Made by a program: the position numbers and the translations under genes. A stretch of DNA of 5,163 nucleotides from Acidobacteriota bacterium (GTDB taxonomy: Bacteria; Acidobacteriota; Terriglobia; Terriglobales; Acidobacteriaceae), in contig JAJYSL010000319.1 in NCBI GenBank assembly GCA_021793595.1, positions 1-5,163 on the forward strand, written 5' to 3'. The notes beneath the pieces are model-generated. The model was not told the origin of the DNA. It saw only the letters and a program-made list of their open reading frames with translations, and searched no databases. Of this stretch, positions 1-5,157 are shown one piece after another (positions within the stretch are counted from its first letter, which is position 1; every line of letters begins with the position of its first letter).

Positions 1-341
1 TGGCGCTGCACTCCAAAGCAGGGTTCAACCAGGCTTCGTATGTGGCAAGTTATCAGGGAACAGCCCCAGATCATATTGCAACGATACAAAGCCTTCTCAC
101 ATTGCCGTACGGAATCGAGATTGATCCGGACTACCGCTACATGAGCGCGCTGCCGGCGCAAGATGCACCGGGCTACCAGACGGCCGACGCACACGTCGCG
201 TGGAAAATCAGGAAACACTTTCAGCTGACAGTGGACGGTCGCAATCTATTGCAGCCATCGCATCGCGAGTTCCTTGGCGACAATAGCAACCGGGTGGGGA
301 TCAAAAGAGAAGTGTATGGCGGGATAGCCTGGATTCCATGA
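1..341 (+). CDS. TonB-dependent outer-membrane receptor, C-terminal end (5' part outside window)
   Basis: The reading frame is open from the left edge (first whole codon at position 3) to a TGA at 339-341, giving the last 112 residues of a longer protein. The tail has the look of the final beta-strands of a TonB-dependent receptor barrel. There is an AHVAWKIRKHFQLTVDGRNL segment with alternating strand character, then the family-typical 'GRNLLxPxHxEF', and a closing strand of the 'VGIKREVYGGIAW' type, as in CirA/FepA/BtuB-like receptors. Such receptors import siderophores, cobalamin or other ligands across the outer membrane using TonB energy; the substrate cannot be told from this fragment. 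The protein ends Trp-Ile-Pro rather than the usual terminal Phe/Trp. The GTG at 42 is an internal codon, not the start. The YfiR gene follows after 13 bp, so it is probably co-transcribed. Family assignment is fairly firm, but no plug domain is visible. Confidence 0.8.
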   Translation, partial: ALHSKAGFNQASYVASYQGTAPDHIATIQSLLTLPYGIEIDPDYRYMSALPAQDAPGYQTADAHVAWKIRKHFQLTVDGRNLLQPSHREFLGDNSNRVGIKREVYGGIAWIP

Positions 342-354
342 GACAAGAGCGGCC

Positions 355-990
355 GTGAATACGCTGACCACTATCCGTGCGCTCCCATTCCGGAAGTGTC
401 GCCGACCCGCTATCGGGGATTGCCGCATCATCCTTGCCTTGGTTTGTTTCGCGGTAGCGTGGTTATTTGCCGCACCAATGTTCCCGGCGCAGAGCGCGGC
501 GCAAACAGTCGCTCCTACCCAGGACGATATTGAGGCTGCATACCTCTATAATTTTGCGAAATTCGTTACATGGCCGCCGAGGGCGAAATCCGACGTATTG
601 AATGTCTGCATCCTTGGCAAAGACCCGTTTGGCAATACTCTGGATCACATTGTCGCGGGTGAAACGATCGACAACGGGCATCTGGCCGTGCTTCGCTTGG
701 CGAACGAACAGTCGGTCCAGGACTGCGCGATCCTGTTTATTGGCGAGTCCGAATCATCGCATCTCGAACGAGACCTGGCTGCGGTGGCACAACTTCCAAT
801 ACTGACTGTGAGTGACATCCCGGGGTTCATGGAAAGCGGGGGAACGATTCAGTTTGTTTTGCAGGAGAACCGTGTTCGATTTGAGGTGAACCTGAACGCC
901 GCCCGGAAATGCGGGATCGTGCTCAGTTCGCAGCTTCTGAAGGTGGCGACCAGGGTGGTCGGAAGTCCGTCCGGGAAGGAGGTGCAATGA
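355..990 (+). CDS. YfiR family (DUF4154) periplasmic regulatory protein
   Basis: A 211-residue protein. The basic N-terminus (R13, K14, R16, R17, R24) and hydrophobic core at about 25-43, followed by AQSAA-Q, indicate a Sec signal peptide cleaved near residue 49. The mature part shows the DUF4154 hallmarks: 'AAYLYNFAKFVTWP' at 61-74, 'NVCILGKDPFG' at 83-93, 'CAILFIG' at 124-130, 'ILTVSDIPGFMESGGTIQFV' at 149-168, and 'NLNAARKCGIVLSSQLLKVA' at 179-198. In Pseudomonas, YfiR is a periplasmic repressor that binds the sensor domain of the diguanylate cyclase YfiN and is relieved by YfiB and redox change. Cys85 and Cys124 match the 39-residue spacing of one YfiR disulfide (Cys71-Cys110), but the second pair is absent. 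GTG at 355 is the only plausible start after the in-frame TAG at 325-327; a weak AAGAG lies at 345-349. It lies between a TonB receptor and a CHASE8 kinase, whose ATG overlaps its stop, so the kinase is the likely partner. Confidence 0.93.
   Translation: MNTLTTIRALPFRKCRRPAIGDCRIILALVCFAVAWLFAAPMFPAQSAAQTVAPTQDDIEAAYLYNFAKFVTWPPRAKSDVLNVCILGKDPFGNTLDHIVAGETIDNGHLAVLRLANEQSVQDCAILFIGESESSHLERDLAAVAQLPILTVSDIPGFMESGGTIQFVLQENRVRFEVNLNAARKCGIVLSSQLLKVATRVVGSPSGKEVQ
976..983 (+). promoter_or_regulatory. Strong Shine-Dalgarno of the histidine kinase gene, inside the 3' end of yfiR-like gene
   Basis: The run AAGGAGGT is a near-perfect complement to the 16S rRNA 3' end and lies 3 bases before the ATG at 987. 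Together with the ATGA stop/start overlap at 987-990 it fixes the kinase start and suggests translational coupling with the YfiR-type gene. Confidence 0.85.
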
Positions 991-2441
991 CATTCTTTCC
1001 TCGATCCACGTCCATTTCCGCGAAGCTGATTCGCATGAATTTTCTGGTGACCCTGACGGCGCTGGTACTGGCATGCGTGGCATTTTTTAGTTACGATCTG
1101 ATTTCATTTCAGGCGACCCTGATAGGTGAACTGGCGGCCGAGGCGAGGATTGTTGGCTTGAACAGCGTGTCCGCATTGCTGTTCAACGACAAAGAGGCGG
1201 CGGTGAATACGTTGGCGGCGCTCAGCGGCTCGCGCGACATCCTGTGGGCAGCCATCGTCGCGACTGATGGACGGGTATTTGCGGACTACCGATCGAGAGA
1301 AGGACGTCCGATGCGCTTTCCAGCTCTTTCCGCCGGTCGGAATCAACAGACCTGGGTGTCTGGTAGAGATGTGCTGCTGGCCCGGCGGATCGTATTCCAT
1401 GGACAGTCTGAAGGGACTGTATACATTTTTGCGCAGCTCGGCGAGCTAGGTGTGAGGGCTCGGCGCTATATGGTGATCGCTGGGGTGATTCTGCTACTTT
1501 GCCTGGCAATCGCAATGATCGCCACAGTATCGTTCCGGCGGCAGGTTTCGGAGCCGATCGTCGGGCTTGCGGAGATGTCTCGGGCGGTTTCGAGGGACCG
1601 CAACTACTCCCTGCGTGCTCCGCCGAGCCATGATCGCGATGAGGTTTCGGTGCTGATTGATGCCTTTAATGAGATGCTGGCGCAGATTGAGCAACGTGAT
1701 CTTGCGCTGCGTCAGGCAAGGGATGAACTAGAAGAACGCGTCCAGGAGCGCACTGCCGAATTGAAGACTGCGGTTCGTGAGCTTGAGGCATTTTCATATA
1801 CGGTTGCACACGATCTTCGAGGACCGTTGGACGCAGTCAGCGGTATCGGATTCGTGTTGCAGAAGGATTACGCGAGCATCATGAATGCCGACGGGCAGGA
1901 GATGCTGCAGAACCTGCGTACATCCTCAACTCGGATGGCTACTCTGATCGATGACTTGTTGAATCTTTCTCGCGCTGGAACTTCGGGCCTGGAGAGGTCT
2001 ACCGAAGATCTGAGCGCACTTGTAACCAGAATTGCGGAGGAATTGAAGGCTGCCGAGCCGGGCCGCCATGTTCGTTTCACAATTTTGCCGGGAGCGATTG
2101 TGTTGGCCGATGGAGGACTGATGCGAATAGCACTGGAGAATTTGATTCGCAATGCGTGGAAATACACTGAGAAGACGGCTGCAGCATCCATAGAATTCGG
2201 ATACAAACGATCGGCTCACGAGATTGTCTGCTTCGTGCGTGACAATGGCGCCGGATTCAATCCGCAGCTCTCGGACCGCCTATTCAAACCTTTCCAACGT
2301 CTCCACACCCAGGGAGAGTTTGCTGGGACGGGGATCGGACTGGCGACGGTGCACCGGATCATTTCTCGCCATGGCGGCAGGGTTTGGGCGGAGAGCGCAG
2401 TCGGCCATGGGGCAACCTTCTATTTTGCGCTGGATTTGTAA
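987..2441 (+). CDS. Membrane sensor histidine kinase (CHASE8-like sensor, HAMP, HisKA, HATPase_c)
   Basis: A 484-residue inner-membrane kinase. TM1 is at about 18-40. It is followed by a CHASE8-like periplasmic domain (about 41-157) with the signature 'YDLISFQATLIGELAAEARIVGLNSVSALLF' run, 'DKEAAVNTLAAL' and 'IVATDGRVFADY'. TM2 is at about 161-182, HAMP at about 183-235 (conserved 'EP' and 'DE'), then a charged coiled coil to about 262. The kinase core has the H-box AHDLRGPL with His275 as phosphoacceptor, the N-box NLIRNAWKYT (Asn389), G1 DNGAGF (419-424), F-box LFKPFQRLH (432-440) and G2 GTGIGLA (447-453). All catalytic motifs are intact and no receiver domain is attached. ATG 987 is chosen because AAGGAGGT sits just upstream and it makes an ATGA overlap with yfiR; a longer frame from 909 would overlap yfiR by 82 bases with no support. 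CHASE8-HAMP is the front end of YfiN, so YfiR is the probable periplasmic partner. The cognate response regulator is not evident. Confidence 0.95.
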   Translation: MTFFPRSTSISAKLIRMNFLVTLTALVLACVAFFSYDLISFQATLIGELAAEARIVGLNSVSALLFNDKEAAVNTLAALSGSRDILWAAIVATDGRVFADYRSREGRPMRFPALSAGRNQQTWVSGRDVLLARRIVFHGQSEGTVYIFAQLGELGVRARRYMVIAGVILLLCLAIAMIATVSFRRQVSEPIVGLAEMSRAVSRDRNYSLRAPPSHDRDEVSVLIDAFNEMLAQIEQRDLALRQARDELEERVQERTAELKTAVRELEAFSYTVAHDLRGPLDAVSGIGFVLQKDYASIMNADGQEMLQNLRTSSTRMATLIDDLLNLSRAGTSGLERSTEDLSALVTRIAEELKAAEPGRHVRFTILPGAIVLADGGLMRIALENLIRNAWKYTEKTAAASIEFGYKRSAHEIVCFVRDNGAGFNPQLSDRLFKPFQRLHTQGEFAGTGIGLATVHRIISRHGGRVWAESAVGHGATFYFALDL

Positions 2442-2467
2442 CCGGGCACGCACAACACTAGAGTGGC

Positions 2468-2472
2468 GGAGG
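2468..2472 (+). promoter_or_regulatory. Shine-Dalgarno supporting a TTG start for the reductase
   Basis: GGAGG (continuing GGAAGG to 2478) sits 8 bases before TTG 2481. It lies downstream of GTG 2463, which therefore has no ribosome site of its own. This decides the start in favour of TTG 2481, with ATG 2493 as the alternative. Confidence 0.55.
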
Positions 2473-2480
2473 GGAAGGCC

Positions 2481-3239
2481 TTGGAACGCAGGATGTACAG
2501 TGCGCGGCTGCTGGAGAAGACACTGTTGTCTGAGAGTGCGCAGTGTTATCACCTGGAATTCGATGTGCCTGAGCTGGAGAATTTCGACTTTGAGCCGGGG
2601 CAGTTTGTTTCCATGGTCACCGAGGATGGCCGAGGGAAACCTCAGACGCGCGCGTATTCCATTGCATCCGCTCCGCGTGGCAACCGATTCGATCTTTGCC
2701 TGGATCGAGTGGAGAGAGGTTTTTTTTCGAATCTTCTGTGCGATCTGGCTCCTGGAGACGTCGTGCAGTTCGACGGTCCCCATGGATTTTTCGTGCTGCA
2801 TCCACCACTAGCGGATACGATGCTGGTCGCCACCGGCACCGGGATCGCGCCGATGCGAGGCTTTGTGGAATGCTTGTTCCCAGCCGACGCGGAAGACAGG
2901 AGCGAAGGGAAAAGGTTCTGGCTGATTTATGGCACAAGGCACGCATCGGAAATTTACTATCAGCGTTACTTTGAGAAGACAGCCGCAGAGCATTCAAACT
3001 TTCATTATCTGCCGACACTCAGCCGGCCCCATGAGGGTTGGGAGGGACTGCGCGGCTATGTTCAGATCCAGGTAAAACAGCTTCTTCAGCAAGATCCGGC
3101 GATTTGCTCGCGGAGTGGGGATGCGCCGCCGATGCACGCCTATATTTGCGGCTTGAACGAAATGGTAGCAGCCACTCGAGCGCAATTGAAGGCGTTGGGC
3201 TGGGACCGTAAGCAAATCCACTTTGAGCGATACGATTAA
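2481..3239 (+). CDS. FAD/NAD(P)-binding oxidoreductase, ferredoxin-NADP+ reductase type
   Basis: About 252 residues from the TTG at 2481. An N-terminal FAD-binding barrel carries the flavin motif RAYSIAS (57-63) and a 'GFFSNLLCDLAPGDVVQFDGPHGFF' segment typical of the family. A C-terminal NAD(P)-binding lobe has GTGIAPM (119-125), 'FWLIYGTRHASEIYY', and 'AYICGLNEMV' near the end. No 2Fe-2S domain is fused, so electrons would pass between NAD(P)H and a separate ferredoxin, flavodoxin or oxygenase partner; the protein should be cytoplasmic. The C-terminus ends 'HFERYD', with no aromatic stacking residue at the very end. Start choice: GGAGG at 2468-2472 is 8 bases before TTG 2481. GTG 2463 has no ribosome site, and ATG 2493 is possible but its spacing is long. 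It begins 39 bp after the kinase stop on the same strand and is probably in the same operon. A redox link to the YfiR/CHASE8 system is inference only. The exact electron partner is unknown. Confidence 0.9.
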   Translation: MERRMYSARLLEKTLLSESAQCYHLEFDVPELENFDFEPGQFVSMVTEDGRGKPQTRAYSIASAPRGNRFDLCLDRVERGFFSNLLCDLAPGDVVQFDGPHGFFVLHPPLADTMLVATGTGIAPMRGFVECLFPADAEDRSEGKRFWLIYGTRHASEIYYQRYFEKTAAEHSNFHYLPTLSRPHEGWEGLRGYVQIQVKQLLQQDPAICSRSGDAPPMHAYICGLNEMVAATRAQLKALGWDRKQIHFERYD

Positions 3240-3245
3240 ACCAAG

Positions 3246-4118
3246 TCAGAGATTAAATAATTCGCGCAGGCGCTTCGTTTGGCCGCGACTGACGGGGATT
3301 TCCGTGTGACGCCGGTCGTCCATGCGCAGCTGATAGCTGGATTTAAACCACGGCACAACTTCCTGAATGCGATGGATATTCACCACAAAGGAACGATGCG
3401 CGCGCCAAAATAATTTCGGATCCAATAACTCGAGGAGCTCTTCAAGCGTACGGCAATTTGACTGACCTTCGATGGAGTGAGTCGCGACGCCGATGGTTCC
3501 TTCTTCAATGGATGCGAAGCAAATATCGCGCTGTTCCACGAGTAGAAGACGACCGCCAACACGAAGAACAATTTTGGCGGCAGTGCTCTTGGTTGGGGCT
3601 TGCTGCTGCTCCAGCAGGCGAACCAGTGCATCCAGCCGCTCGTCGACTGCATTGGCTGGGGGAGCAATTTCAATTGAATGCTCTTTCAGAGCCGAAGACT
3701 TGGCCGCCGTTGCGGGTGGAAGAGGAGACCCGGCGGCGATCTCCGCCAGCCGAGTTCTTACTCGCTCCAGGGTTTGCCGAACTCGCCTCTCATCGAACGG
3801 CTTCAGGAGGTAGTCGACTGCATTCACTTCAAAGGCGCGGACCGCATATCGATCGAAAGCGGTGGCGAACACAATGTTGGGGAGGGGCGACTTGCGACCT
3901 TTGTCGAGCAGTTTCTTGAGCACTGCAAAGCCGTCGAGTCCGGGCATCTGCACGTCGAGGAAAACGACGTCGGGCTGATGGGCCCGCACCAGCTCCACGG
4001 CTTCCACGCCATTCTTACCCTGGGCGACGATTTCAACGTCATCCGCTTTGCGAAGCAAATACTCCAGCTCCTGGCGTGCAAGTTGTTCATCATCGACAAT
4101 CACGGCTCGGATGGTCAT
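3246..4118 (-). CDS. LytTR-family DNA-binding response regulator (LytR/AlgR type)
   Basis: A 290-residue cytoplasmic transcription regulator. The receiver domain (about 1-120) has the acidic pair Asp9-Asp10, phosphoacceptor Asp55 in 'VVFLDVQMPGLDG', Thr86 in 'FATAFDRYAV', and Lys106 in 'VDYLLKPF'. These are the classic marks of an active LytR/AlgR receiver. A long Pro/Ala-rich linker with a heptad-like stretch (about 158-173) makes the protein longer than the usual 240-250 residues. The LytTR domain (about 182-290) carries 'IVLRVGGRLLLVEQRDICFASIE', 'FWRAHRSFVVN' and 'IPVSRGQTKRLRELF'. The ATG at 4118 (complement strand) has only a weak upstream ribosome site (GAGTGAACC region), but no better start is seen. 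It converges on the reductase gene with 6 bp between stops. LytTR regulators usually pair with LytS-type (HisK_5TM/His_kinase) kinases; none is present here, so its partner kinase is unknown. Family assignment is very secure. Confidence 0.96.
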   Translation of the reverse strand: MTIRAVIVDDEQLARQELEYLLRKADDVEIVAQGKNGVEAVELVRAHQPDVVFLDVQMPGLDGFAVLKKLLDKGRKSPLPNIVFATAFDRYAVRAFEVNAVDYLLKPFDERRVRQTLERVRTRLAEIAAGSPLPPATAAKSSALKEHSIEIAPPANAVDERLDALVRLLEQQQAPTKSTAAKIVLRVGGRLLLVEQRDICFASIEEGTIGVATHSIEGQSNCRTLEELLELLDPKLFWRAHRSFVVNIHRIQEVVPWFKSSYQLRMDDRRHTEIPVSRGQTKRLRELFNL

Positions 4119-4142
4119 GGCTCAGGTTCACTCTACATCAAG

Positions 4143-4166
4143 AAAAAGACGTTTGGAGCAGCTCCA
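4143..4166 (-). terminator. Weak hairpin with T-tract between zinc-ribbon gene and LytTR regulator
   Basis: Read on the minus strand, TGGAGC-T-GCTCCA (4166-4154) can form a 5 bp stem with a CTG loop, followed six bases later by TTTTT (4147-4143). It lies 76 bp past the end of the zinc-ribbon gene and 25 bp before the regulator start. The short stem and displaced T-run make it a poor intrinsic terminator. The same palindrome could be an operator for the regulator gene. Confidence 0.25.
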
Positions 4167-4215
4167 GCGATGGCGGAGAGTTGTGTCGCCTGCGAAAACT
4201 CGAGGATGAACGGCG

Positions 4216-4246
4216 CGTGAGCTTGAGGAATCGATGGTTGCTCACG
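4216..4246. repeat. Perfect 7 bp inverted repeat across the stop of the zinc-ribbon gene
   Basis: CGTGAGC (4216-4222) and GCTCACG (4240-4246) are exact reverse complements separated by 17 bases. The right arm covers the zinc-ribbon gene stop codon (TGA, complement of 4242-4244). No T-run follows on the minus strand, so it is not a classical terminator. It may be an RNA 3'-end stem or chance. Confidence 0.4.
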
Positions 4247-4775
4247 AGCGATATGCGGTGAGGCGCGCGGGTGCGTTGTCGTCCGCCAGGTCGTGTCCGC
4301 AGTGAGTACAGTGCAAATCGGTGATGCGGACGCTCTCATGGCAAACGCCGCAGTTCGGGGCGACTCGATAAGCGCATTGCGGACAGAAATGGAAGTTGCT
4401 TTCAATGCGCGTTCCGCAGCAAGGACATTTCGAAAGGACCGGCTGCCGCAGCAAAAAATAGATGACCGGGCCGATGCCGCCCTGCAGGACAATGCACAAG
4501 AGAATCCATAGCCATTTGCCCATATTGCGCCGGGGCGCGTCCTGGCTGATGTAACCGATCATCAACACATAAACCGCAACCAGTGCACCCCACGAGGTGC
4601 CAAAGTACACATGCAGGGCCACCGGGGTGTGGTGGTGATGGGGTGGTGGCAGGACGAAATAGAAAAGGTACTGAATGCCGATGAAAGCCGCCAGGGCGAG
4701 AGCAATCGACCAGCGGGGAATGAGCTTGAGCTCTTCGCTAACCGAAAACGACGAACTGGAATCGCTACGTGCCAT
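4242..4775 (-). CDS. Membrane protein with C-terminal double zinc ribbon, function unknown
   Basis: A 177-residue protein. A Ser-rich, soluble N-terminus (1-20) precedes three hydrophobic segments at about 24-42, 57-76 and 89-109. The first loop holds PPPHHHHTP (43-51), and the second loop is basic (DAPRRNMGK, 79-87). The third segment, 'LWILLCIVLQGGIGPVIYFLLRQP', resembles the PLDc_N/cardiolipin-synthase N-terminal type of helix found in many acidobacterial zinc-ribbon proteins. The tail has two Cys4 ribbons: Cys117, Cys119 or Cys120, Cys131, Cys134; and Cys142, Cys145, Cys156, Cys159. The second has the CGxCHxxV...CxHCGHDL pattern of a double zinc ribbon. The ribbons should bind structural zinc; no enzyme motif is visible. 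ATG 4775 is the only upstream start, and no Shine-Dalgarno is evident, so the mRNA may be leaderless or weakly translated. It lies 76 bp downstream of a small membrane protein gene and 123 bp upstream of the LytTR regulator on the same strand. I do not know its role. Confidence 0.87.
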   Translation of the reverse strand: MARSDSSSSFSVSEELKLIPRWSIALALAAFIGIQYLFYFVLPPPHHHHTPVALHVYFGTSWGALVAVYVLMIGYISQDAPRRNMGKWLWILLCIVLQGGIGPVIYFLLRQPVLSKCPCCGTRIESNFHFCPQCAYRVAPNCGVCHESVRITDLHCTHCGHDLADDNAPARLTAYRS

Positions 4776-4794
4776 TGTTAGTGAAGATGCTTTT

Positions 4795-4820
4795 CCGACT
4801 GACCCGAAATCTATAGTCGG
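4795..4820. repeat. 6 bp inverted repeat upstream of the zinc-ribbon gene
   Basis: CCGACT (4795-4800) and AGTCGG (4815-4820) are exact reverse complements with a 14-base spacer. It lies 20-45 bp before the ATG at 4775 and contains a TATAGAT (minus strand) that could pass for a -10 box, without a clear -35. It could be an operator or 5'-leader hairpin, but arms this short can occur by chance. Confidence 0.3.
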
Positions 4821-4851
4821 CCAGCGGCCTACCGGAAGATTGAAAACATTC

Positions 4852-5157
4852 TTACCGAACTACTGAATCCAGCCGGGAATCCATGTGGTGATCGATGCGT
4901 CGTGGAGCGCCTCCGCTCCGCATACGCAGGCAGCCAAGAACCAGCGCAATGGACGTGACCGGGAACAACCAGCCGATGAGATACATCAGTTGCATGGACG
5001 AGTCCGTGAAATGCTGCCAGCCATCTTGGAAATGAAAACTGCTCCAGAGCACCGGCGTGAGTACCAGCAGCAGCAGAGAGAAGCCAAGGATCGTCAATCC
5101 GATGCTGTGGCGTAAGCGCCGTCGCCGTTTCACGATTTCCATCGCATGCTCGCGCAC
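4852..5157 (-). CDS. Small two-helix membrane protein, hypothetical (5' end uncertain, may leave the window)
   Basis: About 101 residues from GTG 5157, or 96 from ATG 5142. The frame stays open to the right edge, so the true start may lie outside. A strongly basic stretch (KRRRRLRHS) precedes a hydrophobic segment, 'IGLTILGFSLLLLVLTPVLW'. A short loop with Trp, His and Asp (SSFHFQDGWQHFTDSSMQ) follows, then a second hydrophobic segment, 'LMYLIGWLFPVTSIALVLGCL', and a hydrophilic Arg/His/Asp-rich tail. The positive-inside rule suggests both ends are cytoplasmic with the loop outside. I recognise no family motif. It precedes the zinc-ribbon membrane protein gene on the same strand by 76 bp, so the two may be co-transcribed. 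That it is coding is supported by the two clean helices and by the lack of a convincing alternative frame. Confidence 0.65.
   Translation of the reverse strand: MREHAMEIVKRRRRLRHSIGLTILGFSLLLLVLTPVLWSSFHFQDGWQHFTDSSMQLMYLIGWLFPVTSIALVLGCLRMRSGGAPRRIDHHMDSRLDSVVR

Noticed and set aside
909..986. Upstream extension of the kinase reading frame to 909
   Set aside because: It would lie wholly inside the YfiR gene in another frame, has no ribosome site, and the AAGGAGGT-ATG at 987 is far better.
2280..2801. Long - strand open frame (173 codons) opposite the reductase
   Set aside because: Antisense shadow of a conserved gene; no motif, and composition typical of an out-of-frame translation.
2224..2811. 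Long + strand open frame (195 codons) over the kinase 3' end and reductase
   Set aside because: It overlaps two well-supported genes in another frame, and its product is Arg/Ser/Trp-rich with no domain.
3234..3257. GATTAAA direct repeat at the convergent stops
   Set aside because: Two 7-base copies, each containing or abutting stop codons and AT-rich by nature; most likely chance.
3678..4220. + strand open frame of 180 codons opposite the LytTR regulator
   Set aside because: It mirrors the receiver-domain coding sequence of the minus-strand gene, whose conserved residues are all intact.
4776..4851. Possible sigma-70 promoter (TATAGAT) before the zinc-ribbon gene
   Set aside because: No acceptable -35 at the right distance on the minus strand; mentioned only with the inverted repeat.
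5065..5076. (CAG)4 triplet run
   Set aside because: It encodes the Leu-rich transmembrane segment of the minus-strand small protein; too short to call a functional repeat.
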